A DNA stretch of 64,000 nt. It comes from Chimonanthus salicifolius. Taxonomy: Eukaryota; Streptophyta; Magnoliopsida; Laurales; Calycanthaceae. This document shows positions 26,001 through 38,000 of this stretch, one piece after another (the first letter of the stretch is position 1; each line of letters begins with the position of its first letter). The translations under genes were made by a program, and so were the position numbers. The stretch is taken from contig CM023534.1 of NCBI GenBank assembly GCA_013350335.1, positions 20,851,302-20,915,301 of the forward strand. Reading direction: 5' to 3'. Under the pieces are notes generated by a model, which saw only the letters and a list, made by a program, of their open reading frames with translations, was not told the origin of the DNA and did no database searches.

Positions 26001-29000
26001 TCTAGTTTTTTGGCTCTATGGCTTTCCTGTGTAGACGTGCAGCTTTCTTTGCCCTTTCTTGACTTTTTGGTTTTCTGCTGGACATCCTTTGGCCTAGTTT
26101 TCTGGTCTGCTGGTTTTTGGCCTCCTGCTGGGCTTTTTCTAGTTCCTTTTCTGGCCTCGCTTCTTGAATATGATCATCATCTTCAAGAAAAAAGGGTCAT
26201 GGAATACAAGGAAAAATTAAATAAAGGAACAAATACCCAATTTAATGGTATGAAGGATTCACAAAACCTTAAGTCACAATATGGATATTATTCACCAACT
26301 AGGTTTGGCGGTTGAGCTTTTAGCCATTCCTGTAACTCCTTTTGAGTGACTACCGATGGGAAACCTTGAATGTTGCTACAATTGTTAGAAATAAAGGGGA
26401 ACCCAAGCTTAGTCCTACAAAACCTATTTTCGTGTGCTCCCATTTGATGCATAAGATTTTTTTTTGTGATCATCCACTCATAAGATTAGAGTGTAGAGGC
26501 ACACATTCCTTTCTTGAAAGTCCTTGTATAACTTCTTCACTTGATATTGTTCCATGAGTGCTTTTGTGCCATAAAGCTGTTGTTTGCTATTTTATTTTAA
26601 TGTTATTGTGCTTACCATCAACTACCAAACCGTAGTTGTCAATTCTGTTCTGTTCTAGCCGGAACGATGGAACATTCTGGACCCAGCTGAAAAATGGAAT
26701 GAAATGGGTTTAGTTTTGGTATTGGGTTCCATTTCGGCGCATTCCATTCTCTTCCAGAATAGGCTTGATCTGAGAGTACCCAATTCGCTCTACAGATTTT
26801 ATTTTATGTTTTTAATTTTTTAGATACAGTAAAACCTCTATAATGTATTACTCTATAAAGTTATAATCTGTTTAAAATAATATTAGCAGCCGGTCCCAAC
26901 CTCGGGCCCATACAAAATGTAATAAATCTTTCTAACTCAATACTCAATACATTCAGAATGTAATAATGTTTAAAGCTTTGTTTGGACTGCCGCTTTGGGG
27001 AAAATCATGACTCAAGACAATCTTCATAGAAGAGGAAGGATCATGGGATCATGGTTAGCGCTTGCCTGCTTTGTCTTCATGCCTCTGAAGAGGCGAACCA
27101 TCTTCTCCTGCACTGTCCTTTCTCATCGGAAGTTTGGTATACTGTGTTTGATAAGTTTGGGGTAGCTTGGGTAATGCCATCGTTGGTTGCTGAGCTGTCT
27201 TTTGCTTGGGACGTAGTTTCTGTCTCGACTAAATGCTCTTCATTGTGGCACCTATATTTTTTTGCAATTATTTGGAGCCTTTGGTGGGAGCGGAATAACA
27301 AGTTGTTTCGTGATTCGTGTGAAACTAGTGTGGCTGTTGGAAGATGTGCTCTCGCTAAGTGTGCTTCTTGGACTGCTTTGTTGCAGGAATTCAGAAACAT
27401 TTCTCTGTCTGATATTTTGCGTGCCTGGAGAGAATGTGTTGATCATGCTTGAGGCCTCGCGGTTTATTATCCTGTCATTATTATTTGTTGTTTTATTTAG
27501 ATTTTCTATTTGTATTTGCACCTCTGGTGTCTCTTTTTATATTATTATATAAATCATTTCAACAAAAAAAAAAAAGAAATACGTTTAGGAATAAAAATCC
27601 AGAATGCAAAATTACTGTAAAAGTGACTAAGCACCTCACAAACTGAAAGAGTCTTGCGATTTTTTTTTTTTGCTATTGTCGATCTACTGCTGCTCTGTAA
27701 ACCCTCTTCTCTGTTGTCTCTCTCGAGAAACACTCTGAAAAACGACCGTAGGATGATTTGTTTCCAGATTTGACCGAAGTGGTAGGGTTTCTCGCTGGTC
27801 TTGAGAGTTGCAGACAGAGAGGATCCAATGACGGCGATAGGCGGTAGTCTGGCTTTCAGGCAGCAATAATTGATGGGGCAGAAAAAAAAGGAAGATAAAA
27901 CTATTTCAGCCGAAAGGACTTTTTATGATGGGAGAGATTTTTTTTTGAAATGGTTCATATATTAATATATAAAAAGGCACTAGAGGTGCGAATACAAAGA
28001 GAAAGTACAGATAAAATAACAATCATTAATCACTGGAAATGAAACTAGGCAGTGAAGGCTCAAGCAAGACCAACACATTCTTTCCAAGTGCACAAAATGT
28101 CAGACATAGAAATGCCTGAGTTCCTGTAATGAATCAACCCAAGAAGCACTTTTAACCAGAGCACGTCTTCCAACCGTCACACTGGACTCACTTTTATCTC
28201 TAAATAACTTATTATTTCGTTCTCACCAAAGGCTCCAAATAGTGGCAAATAAAGATAACTGCCACAATGAAGAGCATTTAGGCGATACAGAAGCAATGCC
28301 CCAAGTGAAGGACAGCTATGCAATCGACGATGGCATAACCCAAGCCACCCCAAACTGATCAAACACTGAGTACCAAACTTCAGAAGAAAAATGGCAGTGC
28401 AGGTGAAGATGGTTCACATCTTCAGAAGCTTGTAGACACAACGGGCAAGCGCTAACCATAATTTTACCTCTTCTCCGAAGATTGTCCTGAGTCAAAATTT
28501 TCTCTAACGCTGCAGTCCAAACAAAGCTAATTGCCCTCGAGGGAGCTTTGGAAGACCAAATTTTAGGGTTGATAGTAACTGTACTAGAAGTCGTCGACGT
28601 CCAGGAGTAGAAAGACGTAACCGAAAAATTTCCATTATTGTCTGGCCACCAAACAATGTTGTCCTCCAAATTGGTGTTGATTTTGTATGATGAAATGGAC
28701 TGGAGGAGATCTGAAAATGCATTTGTGTGTGTGTCTGACAAGCTACGATGAAGACGGATATCCCATACAACTTGGTTACCTGTCATGGAGTAGAAATGTG
28801 AAATGGCCCAAGAGGATTAAGGGAAAGGCGGTACGGAGAGGGAAATCGATTCTCCAAAGAAGAGCCGTCGCACCACGGATCAGTCCAAAACTTTATTTTG
28901 TCATCATGACTTTCCTTGAACCTAGTCCCATCTTTGAATTTGTCTACGCATGATGCAATGGCACGCCACATGCCTGAAGCTCTGCACGGGGCATGGCTGA

Positions 29001-32000
29001 TATCCAACCCAAAGTTCCCCAGCCGATACTTGCAGAAAAGAATTGTCTTCCAAGAGGGATCCCCATCGAAACCTAATCTCCAAAGCCACTTAGTAAGAGT
29101 TTAAGGAGCTTTTCTGAAAAGATTGAACGTAAATTTGCTAGACCCTTTAATTAAATAACTTCTCTAATGTAATTTATGTACCATGGTCCCAACCATATTA
29201 CATTATAGAGGTTTTACTGTATACATATAGAATCTAACTGTACAACTAAAAAAATAGACTTCATGAGCTACAATTGAAAACAAAATTGAACCTAAAATTC
29301 AATTTATAGCCACTTGATCCTAGTGGTCAAAGTTATCAGGCGCCCTTATTCAAGTGGTTAGAAATTAAATTTTGGATTGAAATTTGGTTTAATTGCAATT
29401 CACAAAGGATATTTTCAATTCATATGGCTTATTTTTTATGTATATGAAGAAAAATTGAGAAAAAAATGAAATGAACCCAGTGTGTGAACATGTGTTTTAA
29501 CTTTTGACCTTTAATTTTGAATAAAATGAGAATTCAAGTTTATTTCTTTGATTTTTTTTAATATTTTGTCCATTTCAATTTGTATTTGATTCTTATTAGA
29601 GTAAAAACTCAAACGTTCTTGGATTAGTATTTGATAATTAGACTATTATGAATTGAGATTACCAACATAAGTAGTTATTTAATGATAATTTATGTTTTTT
29701 TTATGTAGGTTAGTGTAAAATGATGAGAATAATTAATTTAAATATATTTATAATTTTGCATTATTGTCTCCATATTTTTATTTTTGCTTTTTTAAAAATT
29801 TATGGTGTCTTTTTCGAAACGGAACACTGAAACAGTCGGAATGTCAGGACGTTATGTTATGGAGACAAAATCAGAACGGGTTCCGGAATAGATCTAACAA
29901 CTATGTTTATTTTTTTTTAAGGTCCGGAGGTGTATAGGCATCGCACCTGACTAGTCCCTCGGGGTGTGTGAAAACCCCCCTATTCTTACACACCAGGTAA
30001 TTCGATGGGACTTTACTCTATAATATTTCCATGGGAAGTGGCACTTCATTGGGGCTCCCATGGTTTGAACCTAAGACCTCCCTCTAGCGATCTTGCTCCC
30101 AAACCTACTGGGATAACCCCTTGGGGTTTAACAACTATGTTTATTAAATCTGAGAATTTACTCAACTAACTTATGTTTATTTTTTTATTGTTTAACTGAA
30201 ATAATTCCAGAGGGAACTCATAGAACTCTAAAAGACATTAATCACAAACAATTCCATATGCAGACATTAATATATTAGAGACTACACTTGCCATTGTCAA
30301 ACCACTAATTCATGATGACTTTTGGGTTAGATTTGAATTCTTGCTGGGAACTCTGATATGGAGAAAAATTTCAAACATGGTGCACCAAATCACTGGGTTG
30401 GTTTTAAGTTGAGAGAGGAATGGAGTTTGTGCTGAGGCATGGTTCCAAAATTAGTTTTTGGGAGGACAAGTGGATGAGTGGTCATCCTTTGAAGGTGCCT
30501 TTTCCAAGATTATATGCTATCTCCTCTCAAAAAAGAGTTATTAAGGAGGTGCTAAAAGTGGTTGGGGGTAGGGTTGATTTAAAACATAGGAGGACATGGA
30601 TCATAAAATCCCCCTTTTTTGAAGAAATTTTTTTCGGTGTTGGAGGGAGCAACTCCAAATGTTTGTAGGGAAGCTAGGAAGTTTAGAAATAGTCTTGTGG
30701 GATCTTTTCTTGTCACTGTCTCTATTCTCTTTGATTAGTCCTTGTCCCTTCTACCATTTTCCCTTTAAAACCAATTGGAAACTACCGGTCTCTTCCGAAG
30801 TCAAAAGCTTTTGGTGGATTGCTTTTCTAAGCAAATTCTTGACCACTGACAGCCTTAAAGCCAAATCCCTTCCCATTCCTAATGTTTGCTACCGTTTTGG
30901 AGCAATGTGAAAATGGTAGGTCACTTATTTCTCCATTGTCCTTTTTGTTTTTCCTATTTGGTATTACCTCTTCTCTATGTTCTTAATGTCATGGGCCTTG
31001 CCTTCTTCACATCCTTTAAAACCATTTTCCCTTTAAAACCATTTGGAAACTACTGGTCTCTTCCGAAGGCAAAAGCTTTTGGTGGATTGCTTTTCTAAGC
31101 AAATTCTTGACCACTGACAGTCTTAAGTCCAAATCCCTTCCCATTCCTAATGTTTGCTATCTTTTTGGAGCAATGTGGAAATGGTAGGTCACTTATTTCT
31201 CCATTGTCCTTTTTGTTTTTCCTATTTGGTATTACCTCTTCTCAATGTTCTTAATGTCATGGGCTTTCTTCACATCCTTTAAAACCATTTGGAAACTACC
31301 GGTCTCTTCCGAAGTCAAAAGCTTTTGGTGGATTGCTTTTCTAAGCAAATTCTTGACCACTGACAGCCTTAAAGCCAAATCCCTTCCCATTCCTAATGTT
31401 TGCTACCTTTTTGGAGCAATGTGGAAATGGTAGGTCACTTATTTTTCCATTGTCCTTTTTGTTTTTCCTATTTGGTATTACCTCTTCTCTATGTTCTTAA
31501 TGTCATGGGCCTTCTTCACATCCTGCTCTCATTTCAGGTTGGGGGTAGGCCAGGCCTAAAGAGACACCATATCCTTTGGAAACCAGTTACCTTTGGCCAC
31601 TGCATAAGTTGTTTGGTTTAAGTGCTACAGAAGAATCTTCTAAGATAAAGCACTGCCCATAGACGTTGATCTTTAGAGGATCATGAGAAGCGTAATCCAA
31701 TGGCCATTGGTGACAGAACCATTTATTGGGGTGTCAATGAATCATCTCAATGGAAGCTGGCCTGCTGTAGCGTAGTTTTTTCTTGTACCCTTTTTTTTAA
31801 AAAAAAAATGGGGGAAGGGGGGTGGGTTAAAGATGTTTTTATACAGGTTTAAGTATGATCTTATTCTGGGCTATGACTCAATCCCTTGCTAGGCCTGTGT
31901 CCCTTTTTTTTTAATCTGATTTTCAGATTAATGAGGTTTCCATAACCTTTCAAGAAAAAAATGAGATAATGATATCCTGATCTGTTGGAGAGTGCAAAAC

Positions 32001-35000
32001 CCTTCGTTGAGCCTCGGAGCAATCACGGAGAGAAAAAAACCCATTCAGTAGATTCTTCTCTCCCTCTGTCGGTGGTGATGTTTTGGAAGAGGGAGGAGCC
32101 TTCTTTCAGTCCACCACTGTGATTGATCCCAGTTCCTTCAACTCCCTTCTGATTCTCTTCTCCCATCCCCTTCTATTGCCGTCGTTTTCCCTGTAGCCGA
32201 CGGTGGTCACCGTCCACACGAAGAATCAAAGCTTGGAAGAAACTGTTTCTTCATTTCTCCCCAGATCTGATGGGACCTGTGAGTGGGAAGAAGATGTCGA
32301 TCCTAAGGGATTCAACGGACCTACTTACCCCTTTTTTCGCCTGAGCTCTTCCCGTCACTCTCGCTGTGAGAGCCCAGACCACCACCATCCAGCCAGTTTT
32401 TAAACCTTCACCATCCAGATCATCCCGTGCCTGGAATCCCAGATCTGCCTGGAATCACGTCGCCTCTGTTGTCGTCTCCTTCAGCATCCTATCTCTGTTA
32501 GAGATCTGGACGGATGGTGTGACTCTCTTCTTCATCTCACCAGAAACGCCTCTCTTGCAGCTTCTGCAGCCTCTCTGCGTCCTCGGCCGTGCTCTACACC
32601 CCGTCTCGTGCACCCCGTTCATGCCAGAAGTCAGATCTGGCCTCTGGACTTACCTCTGATTCTGAGTGGTTTCCTGTTCGTTGGATTGTGGAGAGGAAAT
32701 TTATTTGCAGCAATCTGATTGCTTCTCCAATGCTGTCTCTTCATTGGTGGCTCTGCTGCTGGATGATTTGCTTCTCCTTGCGATTGCGTTCACCTCCTGG
32801 GCCCAGCCTCTGCTTCTGCAATTCTTGGGCCTCTTCCTGATGCCAGCATTTTTGTACTTTATTTTTCTGATGAGCCAGCCATCCTGTATACTAAATTGTA
32901 GGGCTTTCCTGTTGTTTTTTCTGCTTTCCTGTTGTTGCTTCCATTTACTCGCACTTCTGGTGCTTTTTTTTTATTATTAATATGATAACCATTTAAAAAA
33001 AAAAGAAATTCTGATCTGTTATTTTGTTTTATGACAGTTATTGGACAATTGTACTGTTTTCTTTTTTTCTTTGCTGTCTTTTTTTAATGAGACTGACTTA
33101 TTTCCATGCAGGTAAGGGCAGTTCATGCAGGCACTGCAACACTGAAGGATGCCACATCAGAGGCTATACGGGACTGGGTTACTAATGTTGAGTCAACCCA
33201 TTATATTTTGGGCTCTGTGGCAGGGCCACACCCCTACCCTATGATGGTTAGAGAATTCCATGCTGTGATTGGCAAAGAGACACGAAAGCAGGCAATGGAG
33301 AAATGGGGTGGGAAACCAGATGTGCTGGTTGCTTGTGTTGGTGGGGGTTCAAATGCAATGGGGCTCTTTCATGAATTTGTTGATGATGCTGATGTGAGAT
33401 TGATTGGTGTGGAAGCTGCTGGATTTGGATTAGATAGTGGTAAGCATGCTGCTACTTTAACGAAAGGAGAGGTAGGAGTGCTCCATGGGGCTATGAGCTA
33501 CTTGCTGCAAGACGATGACGGACAAATAATTGAACCTCATTCTATAAGTGCAGGGTAATAAATGCAAGTTATAGTTTCTCTTGTTTATTCGGGCTTTCTG
33601 CCTAATTTACTTGTGGTTCCATACTTGTAGGCCCTCGTCAGCTTGAGCAAGATTTAAGCTGCTCATTATCTAGGCCCATCATCTAGATTCCCTGGCCTCA
33701 AAACAGACTGGTCCAAGCATCAGTATGTTCACAAGTGTACCAATGATGAGAGTATAGACTTTTTGTTGTGCCCCTGTAACTGACCGGTATTTTGTACACT
33801 TGGCTCCAATTGACTTTTGGTCTATAAAATCTACATGATGGACCTTGAGTGGCATGTATCTTGCATTATTTCTTGTGTTTGAAGCTAGTCTTAGCAGTGT
33901 TCCTTTGCGCTTATGTGATTTTTTTTTTTTCTGATATTTTCCTGTATTCTAAACAGCTTGGACTACCCTGGGGTTGGACCTGAGCACAGCTTTTTGAAAG
34001 ATATAGGTCGTGCTGAATACCATAGTGTAACTGATCAGGAAGCACTGGAAGGTGATTATGATTCTATTTTGCATTGTTCCCAGTACCTGTTTGTGGTTAG
34101 TTGACTTTGGTGACTTGCTGCTGGATCCAGGAGATCTATGATCTCTCCTTGATGTTTAAATTCCCTTTGTATCACACCCCTACAAGGCTAACGTGGAATT
34201 AGAATATTTAGTTGAATATTTGGCAATTCTTATTGCTACTATTATCTTTTGTTTCCTCTAATAAATCAATCACTATAAAAACTGTCCTTTGTTGCTTTTC
34301 TAAGTCGAAGGTTTTCCATTTCTTTCCACATTGATAAAAAAAACACTGCCATTATTCTTTGGTTTCAATAAAATCAGGCACTGTTAAAAAACACTTCTGC
34401 TCTATTTAAATTTAAGAGCTTTCTAATCCTTTCTACACATTGAGAACATTACCTTTAATTTAAAGTGTTGGGCCTTCTTTTCTCCCCTTTCTTTGAAGAA
34501 CTGTAGACCATAGGAAGGCTAAAGGACCTCTATATCTTCTGCCATGAAGTTAATCTGACTCTTTTTGAAACATTGACTGAATATCATTAAGAAAAGAAAG
34601 GAAATACATAAAGTACACGGCGAATCCGAGTATAAGAGATATATACTCAGAACCACCAAAGAAAGGGAAAAACAAAGAAGAAGAGAATAAAGAAAAATAA
34701 TCCACAAACATCCTCCCAAGAATGATCCAAAAGAAGCCCCCAACCCCAAGAGTACAGAGCTAGTGGGAAGTGAAGAACTCCAAAGATGGAGAATGAGAAT
34801 CAACACCTGCTTTCGTAAAAAAATCTGCAACACAATTTGCAGATTGAGGGGTATGAGTAAAGGAGACACCTCCAGGCCTGCACATCCTCCATATGTCCCT
34901 AGCTACACCGATCAATCTCCATGGGGGGAAAACTCTATTACTAGTCCAAGCGATAGCATTAGTAGAATCACCTTCGATAACAAGATTACCGCTCTTAAAT

Positions 35001-38000
35001 CCAAACCAAACCTGAAGAGATCTCCTAATTGCCCACAATTCAGCCTCATTAGACTCCATCAGCCCAACTAACTCGGAAAAGGCTGCCAACATTCTGCCCC
35101 TATCATCATGTAATACCCCTCCAATTCCAGCCGAACTTGGTTTACCCCTCGCCACCCCATCGACATTGAACTTGCAAGAACCTAGAGGAGGGACAACCCA
35201 CATCACCACTTTCTTTTTGCCTTTACTAACGCCTTTCATGCACCCCTCCCATGACAAGTAAAAATCCTCGGGATTCAGCCCCCGGAACTCCTTACACACA
35301 GGCAACCATCCGATTACTTGCCATTTTGCCTTTTCAAACACACCTATAGGATCCCCCTTCTTACCCTCAAATATCCTTGCATTACGTTCTTTCCAAACAG
35401 CCCATGAGACAGTGAACGAGATCATTTTCCATGCCACCCCTGCCTTCCTCTAAAGGGACCCCTCGACCAAGACTCAACTAGCTCCTCCACATCATCACTT
35501 AGAACCCACGAACACCCAAGCAAGCTCAAGAACGAATACCAAACCACCTATGTGAATCTACATTTGCATAACAAATGGTCAACAGTTTCTTCCTCATCCT
35601 CACATAAAGGACACATAGTTGAAGCCTCAGGTGGAATAACACGCCTTCTCATAAGATTATGTCTGACGAGGATCCTTTTTTTCAACACCGTCCACATAAA
35701 GAATTGAATTCTAGGAGGGACTAAATTATTCCAAGCCAAACTACAAGTGGGAGGAGGGACCGAGGGTGAAGCATGAGCTGAGAGAAGAATTGATTTAACC
35801 GAAAAAGATCCTGAAGGCTCTAAGGAACATATCCATTTGTCCTCATCTTCCGTCCACAAAATGGTTGTACTTAGGATTCCAATCAAAGTTTGGTGGATAC
35901 TTTCCTCGAAATCACGCAAAACCCTCCGAAAAGAGATAAGCCACAGTGGATAACCATTAACCTCGCTATAGTAATCACTGATCAGAGCTTTTCGATTTTG
36001 AACCACTCTAAAAAGTCTGGGGAAAACTTCCATTAAGGGCCTCTCCTCCACCCATGTATCTTGCCAGAATAATACCCTTCTACCGTTACCCACCAGCAAC
36101 CTAATCCCCCTTCGAAACGCTTTCCCAACCTTTCCTTCTCCACTCCCAATCTTCATTAGGGCTTTAACAACCAACGACCCAGTCCTAGCGGCTGAATCAC
36201 CTAACCTCCAACCCCCAGGGTCACCCACACCATACCTCGCTATTAACACCTTCCTCCACAGGGCCTCCCTTTCCGATGCGAATCTCCACAACCATTTACA
36301 CAGGAGTGCATGATTCCTATCCCTAATATTGTAAATTCCCAGCCCACCCTTCGCTCCTCCCAATTTACTAAATGTATCTTCTTCGAGTTCTCACACCCTT
36401 CCCACAGGAAATATCTTTGGATTTTTTCTAGCCTTTTTGCCACCCCCTTTCGGAATTTCGAACGACGAGAGGTAGTAAGTAGGGAGATTCACTAGACACG
36501 ATTTAATGAGAGTCAACCTTCCACCCAATGAGAGATATGACCTACTCCAAGCATTCAACTTTTTTGAAATCCTCTCCAGAATAGGTTCCCAAAACACTTT
36601 AGTTCTCGGTTTCCCACCCACTGGCAAACTAAGATAAGTAAATGGGATTTTTGCCGACACCACAACCAATCGCCCTGGCCAACCCTTCAAGCTCCTCCAC
36701 CTCCACCCCCACCCCCAAGCCGATGATAACGCTTTTCCCTAAATTTATTCTCAGCCCCGATACCAATTCGAAACACCTAAGTATCGCTCTTATCCCAAAT
36801 AACTCCTCACTAGATGCTTCACAGAAAAGTAACGTATCATCAGCAAACTATAGGTGGCTGATTGATCTACCACCTGGAGAGATTCCAATCCTTTAATGAG
36901 ATCGGCTTGCTTGGCACGATTCATAAGGCCATTAAGAGCTTCGGCTGTCATTGTGAAAAGGAAAGGTGATAGAGGGTCCCCCTGACGTAAGCCCCTTGAA
37001 GCCTTAATTGGTTCGGTAGGTGATCGGTTCACTAAAATTGAATATGATGATTCACGTATACAAGCTCTCAACCAACCTCTCCATTTAGCGCCAAAACCCA
37101 TTCTCCAAAATAGATAGTCAACAAATTCCCATCTGACATGATCATAGGCCTTTTCTATATCTAACTTTAAAAGTACGCCCCTTAAGCCATCTCTGCGTCT
37201 TGCATGTATTACCTCGTTTGCTATCAGTAAACTATCCAAAATCTGTCTTCCCCCTATAAAAGCCCCCTGTGTCTCACCAATTAACTCCCCTAGGACCGAA
37301 CTAAGTCTCGCAGCTAAGACCATGGCCAACAACTTGTACACACACCCAACTAGGCTGATAGGTCTATAATGAGATAATTCCGAAGCCCAAGTTAATCTGA
37401 CTCTTATTAAGGGTTGGTTCCATATTTGCATGGCCATCCTGCTGATATCAGATCTGTCTTTCCATTGTAATTCTACATTATAAGAGGAACTGACATTCAT
37501 TTCTTATTGAAAGTTCTGAGGCATTAGTGCACTTTGATCTAATTCTTGAACCCAATACAGTCTCTTCTTCTTCTTCTTCTTCAAATTATTATGACATTGG
37601 GATTCATGATGGTTGATGTTTGTGAATCAAGATGTTTCTCATTTAGGAATGCTATTCTCTTTCATTACATTTGTTTTAATTTTTTTTTTTTTTTGGTTCT
37701 TCTCCAAATTTACCATGACATTGGGATTCATGATGGTTGATGTTTGTGAATCAATGGTTGGTTTCATTACATTTGTTTTAATTTTCTTCTTCTCTAAATT
37801 ACTGTGGAATTGGGATTCATGATGATTGATGTTTCAAATAGGAATTGCACGGTTACTTGAGACGTGACCATTGTTGTAACACTTGAGATAAATTTTTATT
37901 CTTTGGCTGGAGAATATAGCTTTTATTATCCATTTCACTGTTCCTCAACTTGGTGATTCTGTTCCCTTATGCAGCTTTCAAGCGACTATCTCGATTCGAG

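Larger units (their letters stand above)
26827..29219. mobile_element. Emigrant/pogo-like DNA element with nested LINE pieces
   Basis: Perfect inverted ends CAGTAAAACCTCTATAATG(TA) are flanked by TA on both sides (26825-26826 and 29220-29221). This TIR and TA target site match the plant Emigrant/Lemi group of the pogo-Tc1/mariner superfamily. Next to the ends, 'ggtcccaacc' recurs on both sides in inverted form. The 2.4-kb interior has no transposase. It holds two LINE 3' fragments in opposite orientation plus a 360-bp GC-richer segment. It sits in TSB intron 2. Confidence 0.75.

Noticed and set aside
37389..37500. Upstream 37 codons of the minus-strand RT frame ([12 protein letters not shown]...)
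   Set aside because: They lie beyond the LINE's target duplication and belong to the host intron. They are open by chance.
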